This document shows positions 46,075 to 54,400 of a DNA stretch of 64,000 nt, piece by piece; position 1 is the stretch's first letter; each line of letters starts with the position of its first letter. A model generated the notes under the pieces. It saw only the letters and a list, made by a program, of their open reading frames with translations, was not told the origin of the DNA and did not search any database. Location of the stretch: contig NZ_CP082164.1 of the NCBI RefSeq assembly GCF_023101685.1, positions 8,370,001-8,434,000 on the forward strand. Reading direction: 5' to 3'. A program made the translations under genes and the position numbers. The DNA comes from Bradyrhizobium sp. 186. GTDB taxonomy: Bacteria; Pseudomonadota; Alphaproteobacteria; Rhizobiales; Xanthobacteraceae.

Positions 46075-46797
46075 CTACGCGTTCACCTTTCCGCGTGCTG
46101 CATCCATCGCGTTGCTGCCGGTTTCCCGCAGACGCTCTACGGCTTCGGATCCGATATCATCGAGCTCAGCTTTAAGCGTGTCGGAAGCCTCGCGGATGCT
46201 TTGTGAGACCGCTCCGGCGCGCGCGTTGAGATCCTCTTTCACTTTGTCGCTGACTTCGCCGACCCATTCGCCTTCGATATCCGACCTGGCGAATGCGCCA
46301 GCGACGGCTGCACCGACGGCTAAACCTATGGCGCCGAGCACCAATGGTTGTCTCTCGAGCAGGTCGGAAAAAGACGATTGTACTTGTGCAATGGTCTCCT
46401 TCCGAGGCAGCGCCTCACTCACCTTGCTGAAATTCTCCCGCGCGTAAGCGACGCCTTCGCCGAACCGGTCCTTGATCGTGTCTGCAGCGCCCGATACAGC
46501 GTCGGAAGCGGTGCTCGCGGTCTCGCGCAGGGTGTCGCCGACGTGCTGTGACAATCCGTGATCCATCTCAGGAGCGGTTGGCGGACTGTTCGTGAATTTG
46601 GGTGCGTTCGACCGCAGATTGGCGCTGATGTCGGCGAGCGGTGCAGTCGCCGCACTGACCGAAGTTGCCGCGCTCTTCAGCCTCTCGTTGCCGAGCAACA
46701 GCCACAGCGCACCGCCGCCGATCAGGGCGGCAGCGAGCGGATTCTCGCGAACCGCTTCCCTGAGGTTTTGCATAAAACTGACTTCGGTGGCGCTCAT
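46075..46797 (-). CDS. Membrane-anchored helical protein, last gene of stress operon
   Basis: A 240-residue protein with a membrane segment near residues 20-36 (PLAAALIGGGALWLLLG) and a second near 152-168 (LVLGAIGLAVGAAVAGAF), joined by Ala/Ser/Asp-rich amphipathic helices resembling LEA/apolipoprotein repeats (ASDAVSGAADTIKDRFGEG). It overlaps the preceding gene by four bases. No named family recognised; the layout of a short helix plus coiled regions is common in rhizobial stress operons next to YqjD/DUF3618 proteins. Confidence 0.7.
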   Translation of the reverse strand: MSATEVSFMQNLREAVRENPLAAALIGGGALWLLLGNERLKSAATSVSAATAPLADISANLRSNAPKFTNSPPTAPEMDHGLSQHVGDTLRETASTASDAVSGAADTIKDRFGEGVAYARENFSKVSEALPRKETIAQVQSSFSDLLERQPLVLGAIGLAVGAAVAGAFARSDIEGEWVGEVSDKVKEDLNARAGAVSQSIREASDTLKAELDDIGSEAVERLRETGSNAMDAARGKVNA

Positions 46798-47189
46798 CGG
46801 ACCATTTCCTTCACGGTATCCTTGTCCTTTTCGAGCTGGCGCATCGTTTCGCGGGGCGCCAGCCTCCGGGCGTCAAGGCGGTTTATGCCGACCGCAAACA
46901 GGACGCCCGCCAACACCGCGGCAACCACCGCTGAGACAAGGTAGGAGATCGGTTGCGACCAGCCACCGGCAACCAAGGCGGCCGACAGCGCGAATAGGGC
47001 CATGACGAGCGCAGGAACAACCAGGACCGCTCCGGCTCCGAAGAAGCCGACCGCCCAACCAACCTGCTGAACCTTCTCGCCGAGCTCGGCCTTCGCGAGA
47101 TCGACCTCGTTCTGGAATAGCTTTGCAAACTGGGAAAGCACATCACCCAGGAGGGCTGAGATGGTCCGAAGATCGGATTGGGTGTTCAT
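46794..47189 (-). CDS. Phage-holin-superfamily / YqjE-like membrane protein
   Basis: A 131-residue protein with an N-terminal amphipathic helix (LFQNEVDLAKAELGEKVQQV) and two membrane helices (WAVGFFGAGAVLVVPALVMA and PISYLVSAVVAAVLAGVLFA). It belongs to the actinobacterial holin superfamily III/YqjE-type proteins (DUF1469). Despite the name these are not lytic; they are envelope stress proteins. It overlaps both neighbours by four bases. Confidence 0.8.
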   Translation of the reverse strand: MNTQSDLRTISALLGDVLSQFAKLFQNEVDLAKAELGEKVQQVGWAVGFFGAGAVLVVPALVMALFALSAALVAGGWSQPISYLVSAVVAAVLAGVLFAVGINRLDARRLAPRETMRQLEKDKDTVKEMVR

Positions 47190-47728
47190 GACGCATCCTC
47201 GTCTTGTGAGGATGAGGTCTGTTTGCCAGAGGCTCGAAAGAAACGTACGGCTGCGAAGCCGGCCAGGAGCGACAGTCCAAGGAAAGCGGCGGGCTGGCGC
47301 TTCGCAAAATCGGAGGTCCCATCGACGAGATCGCGGAAGGTTCCGTTGCGAATCTTCTCGGCGGCGTCTTCGACGTAGCCGGCGGCGGAATTGATGCCAC
47401 GCGCGGCAAAGGGCGCATCGTTGTCAAATGCATGGGCGGCTTGCCGGAGATTTCCCGCGAGCCGGCTTACGAAATCCGCTCCGGAGCGCTGCTGCTCCTC
47501 GGCCTTGTCCTGGAAACGATCCACGGCTCCCTCGGCCACGTCCGAGGCAGCGTCGGCTGCCTCCTTGAATTTTTCGCGCGCGGCGTCCGTTGACACCTGC
47601 AGCGCATCGCCCGCGCGTTGCCTGACATCGGCGCCTGCATCGGCGACTTGGTCCTTCAGCGTTTGCGAGGAAGTCTCGTCCTGCCCCTGAGAAGCGGCTT
47701 GCCCGATTTGGGTATCAAATTCGCTCAT
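47186..47728 (-). CDS. LEA/YqjD-like helical protein with C-terminal membrane anchor
   Basis: A 180-residue protein. Residues 20-140 are Ala/Asp/Lys-rich amphipathic helix (DALQVSTDAAREKFKEAADA, then ASDVAEGAVDRFQDKAEEQ), as in ribosome-binding YqjD/ElaB and desiccation LEA proteins. Residues 146-165 form a membrane anchor (PAAFLGLSLLAGFAAVRFF). The four-base ATGA overlaps on both sides show tight translational coupling. Likely role: membrane protection under stress (inference). Confidence 0.75.
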   Translation of the reverse strand: MSEFDTQIGQAASQGQDETSSQTLKDQVADAGADVRQRAGDALQVSTDAAREKFKEAADAASDVAEGAVDRFQDKAEEQQRSGADFVSRLAGNLRQAAHAFDNDAPFAARGINSAAGYVEDAAEKIRNGTFRDLVDGTSDFAKRQPAAFLGLSLLAGFAAVRFFRASGKQTSSSQDEDAS

Positions 47729-48705
47729 GAGGATTTCTCTTCGGTTCGAGAAGGATTGAACGCCGCCGTTACGATGTCGTCGGCCGCTTCCTTCAATGTT
47801 TCGGACATATCCTGGGTCATGCGACTGGCGTGTTTGCCGAGATCCGCCTGGGACACGCTCTTTGCGGCAGCATCGGCCGCCGACAGCGCGGCATCCTTGG
47901 CTGTCTCGAATCCGGACTGGGCGGCCTTACCGGCAGCGCGCTTGGCACTATCGCTTGCCTTACCGACTGCGGCAGCTTCCGCCTTGGTGTCAGGAAGGGA
48001 CGCTGCGATGATTGCGCCGATCGCAACTCCGAGGCCAGCGATCAGGGCGGCGTTGTCCCGGATCGTCTGCCGGGCGGTTTCCGGGGCCGCGGTAGCCTTG
48101 TCGCGAACGGTCGAGCCAATTTGCTCGATCTTGTCTTTGGCGGTTTCCGCGGCGGCATCTATGCCGGCCTTCACTTTGTCCGTGGTCCGCGCCGCCCGAT
48201 CCTTCAGGTCGTCGGCCATTCCGGCCGCTCCGGCTTGAGCCTCGCCCGCCATGTCGGTGGTCCTGCGCCCTGTCTGCTCGCCAAGGAACTGGACACGCTC
48301 GGCAGCATCAGCCGCCACTTCCTTGACCGTTTCGACCGTCGGAGCCGCTGCCTCCGCTGTGCGGGCCCGCACGGTCTTCGAAGTTAGAGCGAGGCCTGCG
48401 CCGATCATTAAGAGGGGAAGTGGGAAGCCCCGTGCCAGCCGCAGGGCGGGCACCGCAACCGCAGTCCCAGCCGCGATCGCCTGCATCGGATTTTCCATGG
48501 CTCGCTGCTTGAGCGTGTCGAGCCAGCCCTGGGTTTTGCGGCCGACGAACTCGGAGACTTCCGACTTGATGGCTTGGGGCGACACCCTGTAGCGGAGGTC
48601 TTCTGTGGTGTCGGTGATCTGCGCCCTCAACCGATCGACGGTCGCTGCAAGCTGCGCCCGGCTCCGCTCGGACTCGCGCCTTAACTCCTCAACCGATCGT
48701 GGCAT
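47725..48705 (-). CDS. DUF3618-containing membrane protein, first gene of stress operon
   Basis: A 326-residue protein. The N-terminus (VEELRRESERSRAQLAATVD, then RLRAQITDTTEDLRYRVSP) is the DUF3618 signature. A membrane region follows at residues about 75-110 (PMQAIAAGTAVAVPALRLAR), then a long Ala/Lys/Asp-rich helical part with another hydrophobic segment (ALIAGLGVAIGAIIAASLP). It is the first of four genes overlapping by four bases each (47725-46075). Function unknown; the family is usually found with the holin-like partner. Confidence 0.8.
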   Translation of the reverse strand: MPRSVEELRRESERSRAQLAATVDRLRAQITDTTEDLRYRVSPQAIKSEVSEFVGRKTQGWLDTLKQRAMENPMQAIAAGTAVAVPALRLARGFPLPLLMIGAGLALTSKTVRARTAEAAAPTVETVKEVAADAAERVQFLGEQTGRRTTDMAGEAQAGAAGMADDLKDRAARTTDKVKAGIDAAAETAKDKIEQIGSTVRDKATAAPETARQTIRDNAALIAGLGVAIGAIIAASLPDTKAEAAAVGKASDSAKRAAGKAAQSGFETAKDAALSAADAAAKSVSQADLGKHASRMTQDMSETLKEAADDIVTAAFNPSRTEEKSS

Positions 48706-48742
48706 GGCCGTAACCGCCTATCGTTCTTGTTTGAAAGCGAAC

Positions 48743-49177
48743 TCACGCTTTGTTGAATCGTTCCTCCGCGGATTTGGGGCCCCGGTTTCCCGTCGGACCT
48801 GAAGACTCGTTCCTATTCCCGAGCCCGGCGTACAGCCCCTCCAGCTTCTCCTTCTGCTTCTCTCAACGAGCCTCTTCGGCTTGAGAGCGATTTTCGACCA
48901 CCGCGCGTTCGGCTTCGATGGTGCTCGCCACTTGATCATGCTCCCGCTCGGATTTCTCGAGTGCTGCTTGCGCCTTCACGACTGCCTGTTGGCGCCGCTC
49001 GCGCGCCTTCTCCCTGGCTCCGCGTTTCAGCCTTCGCTTCAACCTTCTCCTCCCTTTCGAAAGCCAGGGAGGCTTGCCCGCTGCTTTAACGGGTGAAGGA
49101 ACGGACGGCGGAAGCAGACCGGCACATCGGATGGTGGTCGCGCGGACAACCGCGGCTAGTGGATTTTTCATCACCAC
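48743..49177 (-). pseudogene. Basic coiled-coil protein interrupted by a stop
   Basis: The open frame 48863-49177 ends at a TGA after RSQAEEAR, but reading on in the same frame gives EKQKEKLEGLYAGLGNRNES and a natural end at 48743. This suggests one nonsense change near the end of a Lys/Glu/Arg-rich coiled-coil protein resembling the TolA-like cell-envelope proteins annotated in rhizobia. The Arg-rich middle may also be frameshifted. Probably inactive or truncated by about 40 residues. Confidence 0.5.
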
Positions 49178-49934
49178 CTATACGAAATATTCCTGAAACC
49201 CGCTGCTTCTATCCTCGGGCCGGCACAGGGGGTAAATTTGATCATCTGGTTTTTATCCGCCTTGTGCAGACTTCAGGGTCGCCGACAGGCGGCCCTTTCT
49301 TCGTTCCCTATCGCGGCGTCCTAACGAGGACGGCCATTATGCCAAAGGAAAATTGCCTGATCGTTCTTGCTGCCGGAAGACAATTGGATTTGTACGGGGC
49401 GAAGCCTCTCGCGTCGCAAAAGAAAGCAGTGCTGATTGGTGGAGCGATCGCCTCGAGATAGGCACGCGGTTTTGTTTTGTTGAGGATAAGGCCAAAGCGG
49501 CGTTCGCGCTAACCTGCGACAGCTTCGGCATTGCCTGCCGAGACGGCTAGCTCAAACAGACCCAAGCACCGAAACGCGCAGCGTGAATCGGCGAGCCTTG
49601 AGGAGCAACGGGTCTCACTGAGCTGGGGCTTTTTTGTCATCGAAGTCGGCGGCTTCGGCGTTCCGCTTTTCGGGGAGCCATCGCGCCGTATTTCTTCCGC
49701 TTGGCTTGCCACCCATTTTATTGGCGCAGGCCGGGACCCGCCAGAAATCCCGCGGCGATTACGACGCCGCCCGAATGCGACGATTGCGAAGTGGGGCAAT
49801 AGCTCTTAGGACTGACATTTGCTGCTCCTACTATGCTTATCCAAAACCGCCGCGTAAATATGCGCGTGGCTTGGAGAGCCTATTCCAAACCGACTTCTGC
49901 AAGCCGACTTCGGATTGCGAGCGATTTCCTCTAG
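49178..49934. other. About 750 bases without a supported gene
   Basis: Short plus-strand frames at 49093-49461 and 49531-49809 lack ribosome sites and motifs. The stretch contains a terminator-like hairpin at 49276-49298. I see no gene. Confidence 0.4.
49276..49298 (+). terminator. Terminator-like hairpin
   Basis: GGGTCGCC, GACA loop, GGCGGCCC, then TTTCTT: a GC-rich eight-base stem with one mismatch and a pyrimidine-rich tail. It is not directly behind any gene I can support, so it may be left over from a lost gene. Confidence 0.5.
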
Positions 49935-49970
49935 CCAGAGGCCCGCCAGCGTGAACCGGCGGGCCTCTGG
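49935..49970. terminator. Long perfect hairpin
   Basis: A 13-base perfect stem (CCAGAGGCCCGCC and its complement) with a 10-base loop. There is no U-run on either side. It stands between the empty stretch and the IS3 remnant, and could be a terminator or a repeat unit. Confidence 0.5.
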
Positions 49971-50059
49971 TCTCAGCGTTTCAGCCGTCGGATGCGTCCT
50001 CAGCAGGCGGTTCGTCTGGAACACGTGCCGGCAGAACAGTGCAGGCGCTCCGCCCTAAC

Positions 50060-50870
50060 GAATTAATGCGCCGAGTGTTACCGATTGTATAACTGGAAGG
50101 CCAAGTATGGCAGGATGGACGTCTCCGACGCCAAGCGCCTGAAGGCCTTGGAAGACGAGAACGCCAAGCTGAAGAAGCTGCTCGCCGACCAGATGCTCGA
50201 AGCCTCGGCACTACGCGAGCTTCTGTCAAAAAAATAGTAGGACCCGCCGCCAGGCGCGAAGCCGTCGCGCATCTGCAGGCCGTCATGGGCCTATCGGAGC
50301 GTCGGGCCTGTTCCTTCGACTGCGCCGATCGCAAAGCAGTCTCGCCGACCGCCAGAGACGGAGTTGCACGGCAGGTTGCGTGACCTCGCCAACGAGCGCC
50401 GACGCTTCGGCTATCGGCGGCTGGTTCATCCTGCTCAGGCGCGAGGGCGAGGCATCCGGGTCAACCGTATCTACCGTCTCTATCGCGAGGAAGGTCTGAC
50501 GGTTCGCAAGCGTCGGGCGCGACGACGAGCCGTCGGCACGCGGGCGCCGATCCTGTCGAGGCAAAGCCGAATGCGCGCTGGTTGGATTTCGTGCATGACC
50601 AGTTTGCCGGCGGCTGGCGCTTCCGTGTGCTCAACATCGTCGACGACGTGACGCGCGAATGCCGCGATCCCGGACACCTCGATCTCCGGCCATCGGGTTG
50701 CTCGCGAGCTGACGGAACTGATCGCCCAGCGCGGCAAGCCAGGCATGATCGTCTCCGACCACGCACCGAGTTCACCTCGAACGCCATCCTTGCATGGTCG
50801 AAAAGGATCACGGGATCGAATGGCACTACATCGCGCCAGGCAAGCCGATGCAGACGGATGTTGTAGAATA
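50060..50870 (+). pseudogene. IS3-family element remnant (orfA end and orfB)
   Basis: The end of orfA is visible (YNWKAKYGRMDVSDAKRLKA, then LEDENAKLKKLLADQM). The orfB transposase follows in shifted frames: RRFGYRRLVHPAQARGRGI, NRIYRLYREEGLTVRKRRAR, then WRFRVLNIVDDVTRECRDP with the first Asp and a second Asp region near 50750. Frameshifts and a missing 3' end make it inactive. Confidence 0.8.
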
Positions 50871-50884
50871 GCCCTATCGGCTCA

Positions 50885-51365
50885 GAATGCCGCCTTTTCC
50901 ACAACCTTCGTCTTGCCGGGCCGAGTCCGCCATCGGGAAGTCGCTGCTGTGTATGCAGCTTCCGCCTTCTCGGCTTGCGCGCAGTGGCGACGGCCGCGAT
51001 ATGCTTCGATTCGCGAGGCTGGGAAGTGCGACACGAACCGTTGCAAACCGGTGGATCGGAAGCCCTGCGCGATTCGTTCCCGTTTTCGCAGCGGCACATG
51101 CGAATGCTCAACGCGATCGTCAGCCCCTTGTGCCAGCGATGCTCGACTTGCGGCATCTGGGTCTTTGCCGCGCCCGCAATTTGTCGGTGGTCATGCGCCT
51201 GGGCCCGCAGCCCCGCTTCTTCAGCAACCGGGGTCGGCAGGCGCTTGGCAGCCTTGGCCTTGCGGGCAGTTGGACGATCTCGTCGAGCACATAGGATGCG
51301 CTCGAGGTACCCGAGCGCGAGGTTGGTTGGCATAACCTGCTGCGGATAAGCCGGAGCTCGCTCAA
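50885..51365 (-). pseudogene. IS6-family transposase remnant
   Basis: On the minus strand, frames contain MTTDKLRAR, then AKTQMPQVEHRWHKGL, MPLRKRERIAQGFRSTGLQR and FVSHFPASRIEA. This is the order of the C-terminal half of IS6-family (IS26/IS6100-like) transposases. At least two frameshifts and the loss of the end inactivate it. It lies 59 bases beyond the 3' end of the giant effector gene. Confidence 0.75.
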
Positions 51366-51423
51366 ACCACCACCTATCAGGGCAGCGAATTAGACCTTTT
51401 CCGCTTTGGGAATCTCAAGTGAG

Positions 51424-54400
51424 TCAGCCAACAAGCTCGTTGGTATTGGAGGCTGGCTGAGTGGCGGCCGCCTCGCCGCGAAGATAGGCGTGCAGCGCCT
51501 TCACGCAGGGATCCGCATTCTTTTTGTCTTGTTTGCGGGGCGGCACGAACGTGATATCGGCTTGTGCATAAAGCGGCGTGCGCTCGCGCATCAGTCGGCT
51601 GATTGTCTGATCCCGGTCGGGGCCTTGCAGCAGCGGGCGGTTGATACCTTTCCTAAGGCGATGTTGGATCACGTCGAAGTCGGTGTTGAGCCAGATCGAG
51701 ACGGCTTTCTCCCCGACGAGACGCCGGGTCGGCTCATGCATGATCGAGCCGCCACCAGTCGCGATCACCGCGGGCCCTTCATTGAGCACACGCGCGATTA
51801 CCCTCGCTTCGAGCTCCCTGAACCACTCCTCGCCATGGGTATCGAAAATCCGCGGTATCTCTTTACCGGCCTCTTTTTGGATCTTTTGGTCGGTATCGAT
51901 GAAGGGCAGCCGCAGTCGCTCGGCGATGGCCGGGCCAATGGTGGATTTTCCGGCGCTCGGCATGCCGACAAGCACGATCGGCCGCACGCCGAGGGCCGCG
52001 ATAATCTCGCTTGCCTCCGTTGACCTGGCGATCTCGGGCATTCTTGATTGTTCGAAAGCTCGCAATCCAAATGCCGCAGCGGCGCCGCCCTTACGATCTC
52101 CTTCGGCTCCCCAGTGGTGTATGCCCAGGGCGCCGTCGGGGATCGCAATCTGTGTGCAGACCTCTCTCGTCCGCTGCACCAGTTTCTCGGCCTTAGCTTG
52201 CTCCAAAGCATCCTCGCTTGATTGCCGCCGCAGCCTGCCGAGAATTTTATAGGTGTCGTGATTGGCAAGCTTGGCTTGATAGCTGCCTGGCGTGTGGAAT
52301 TCCACTTCGAAGCGATAAGCTTCCGCCGTGGTGAGGACTGTCTTAATGCCGACGAAAGTCGGACTGCGCATTCTGAACCAGTTGGTTGTCTGGCGTTCGG
52401 TGTAGTCCCGCTCCTCAAAGGCCAGCATGGCTTTCTTGAAGGCACGTGTAAAATCCTTGTCAGGAATTTCTAAGACGTGGCGTACGGCGTTGCTGAAGAG
52501 CTGTGGGGCGCTGCCGGGCGGGATGCTCATGCCGGTGAGCTGATCTGTCATGGAGGCATGCGATTTCAAGCGGCGCTCCAGATGGGGCATCTTCACTTCG
52601 ATGCCGGCTTCCGCAAGGATTCCGGCAATCTCGCATGCCGCTGCGGTGATTTTCCTCTCTTCGGCTATAGCTCGGTCAGCCTCATTTTGGGCGCGTTCTG
52701 AGGCCTCCTCGCGGGTCAGCGTGATCATGTCAGCATCGTCGGCGGCGGGCCGGAGGCCGGAGGGTTTGCGCAAAATGCCCTGCTCCGCAGCGAGTTTGAT
52801 CGAGGTCTCCATGATTGAAGCCGCCAGAGTGGGGTTGTCCCTCAGATCCTCCAAGGTCGCATCGACATCAAACCTTCCGTGGGCGAGGGTCGCCGCCACG
52901 CCCTTGACGTAGGGCACGGACTTCAAGCCCGGCGTCTCGTAGAGGAGCCGCTGAAGGTGACTGCTCTTCTGGAAAAAGAGGTTGGCGCCAGTATCGGATT
53001 TATAGGCATCAGTGCCGACCTTGATGCCGAGGCTCAGCAAGTTGTTTGCGCTTTTTACGAGGTCGTCCGCATTGTAACCATCCGGGCGGGGATCGATGCG
53101 GGGAGGATAGTGGTCGAGTAAAAGCTGGATGCGGTCTCGTGGCTGAGGCGTTGCCGGATAGGTCTCCGCCAGATCCGGGAAAAGATTGCAGAGCCTTGCG
53201 CTGAGGCTCGGGTTTGCGGCGTTCGAGCTTTCGATTGTTTCGGGCAGGGGTTGCTCATTCGGCTTCACTGCCCATGCCGCTAGGTCGTCGACGAGCAACT
53301 CGGCCATTTCGCGAGCAACCAGATGTTTGGCGACCTCAATCTCGCTCCTCGCTCTCGCAAACGTGTTCTGGATATCCTGGCTACTCACCTCTTCCTGGCC
53401 CAACAGCTGACGGATCTCTCGCCTGAGCTCGTGGTGAACGCCCTCATAGGTGCCAAAGACAGCACGCTCGGCAAACCAGCGTTGTGCTTCATGGGATTGA
53501 GCCAGAAAGTTTCGCTGCAGGCAGCTATAGGTTTCCAGGACATCCTGCGTGGCGGCGAGGATCTGGCGGGCGCGACCGAACTGGTAATTGTCGCCCTCAA
53601 GCGCCGGGGTATGCGACTTTGGCGGCTTCAGCGACGGAAGTCCGAGAGCTTGCTCCTTGCGATCGAACTGGCGCACATGCTCATAAAGCTGCGGCCGGTC
53701 GCCGACGATGACGACGGTGTCCCCGTCGAAGTCCCCGTCAAGTTTTTTCTGTTCACCGATCGGGACGGCAACCAACGAGCCCGGAGCGAACACCTCGGTA
53801 GCCTGCAGGATGCCGACGCACTCGAGCGGCGTGTCCACCTTGGCGCGGTCCTTGCTCGAGGTCCAGCTCGAATGGCATTTGACGTCCTCGGCAGACATCA
53901 CCAGCCCACGGTCGGCGTAGTCGGCCGGCCACATGTTATCCGGCACAACCATCAGAATGCCTTTGGCAAAAAAAGTCGGATCGTCGCCCGCCAGTTCCTT
54001 CCCCGACTTCTGGGCGACATTGAAGCTGTATTGGATGGCTGTGCAGTTTTCGAGGAACACAGCGGTCGGGTCCCCCTTAACGGCCGACTTGACTCGCTCG
54101 GCGGCAAACGGGCGCAGATTGGGCTTGTCGTAGGGCGAGCGCCCGATCAGCACGCCGCTCGCCCCCATCAACGTCTCGCTCTTGAGCGTCGGCACATGGA
54201 GACAGTCATCGCTGGACGGTACGGCAACCGCGCCGGGACCGTCGATGTGTCCGGCCGTCACGGTGCGAAACAACTCTTCAGACGTCAACTCTCGCCCTTG
54301 TCTGCTCTCGAGCCAGGTTTTGGCCTTCTCCCGCGCCTCATCGGTCACCGGCTCGCTTCGGGGATAGTGTTGCAGCGCCGATGCGGGAACGGACATTCTT

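Noticed and set aside
51406..52252. Plus-strand frames over the shikimate-kinase part
   Set aside because: They mirror the minus-strand coding sequence and have no ribosome site or motif.
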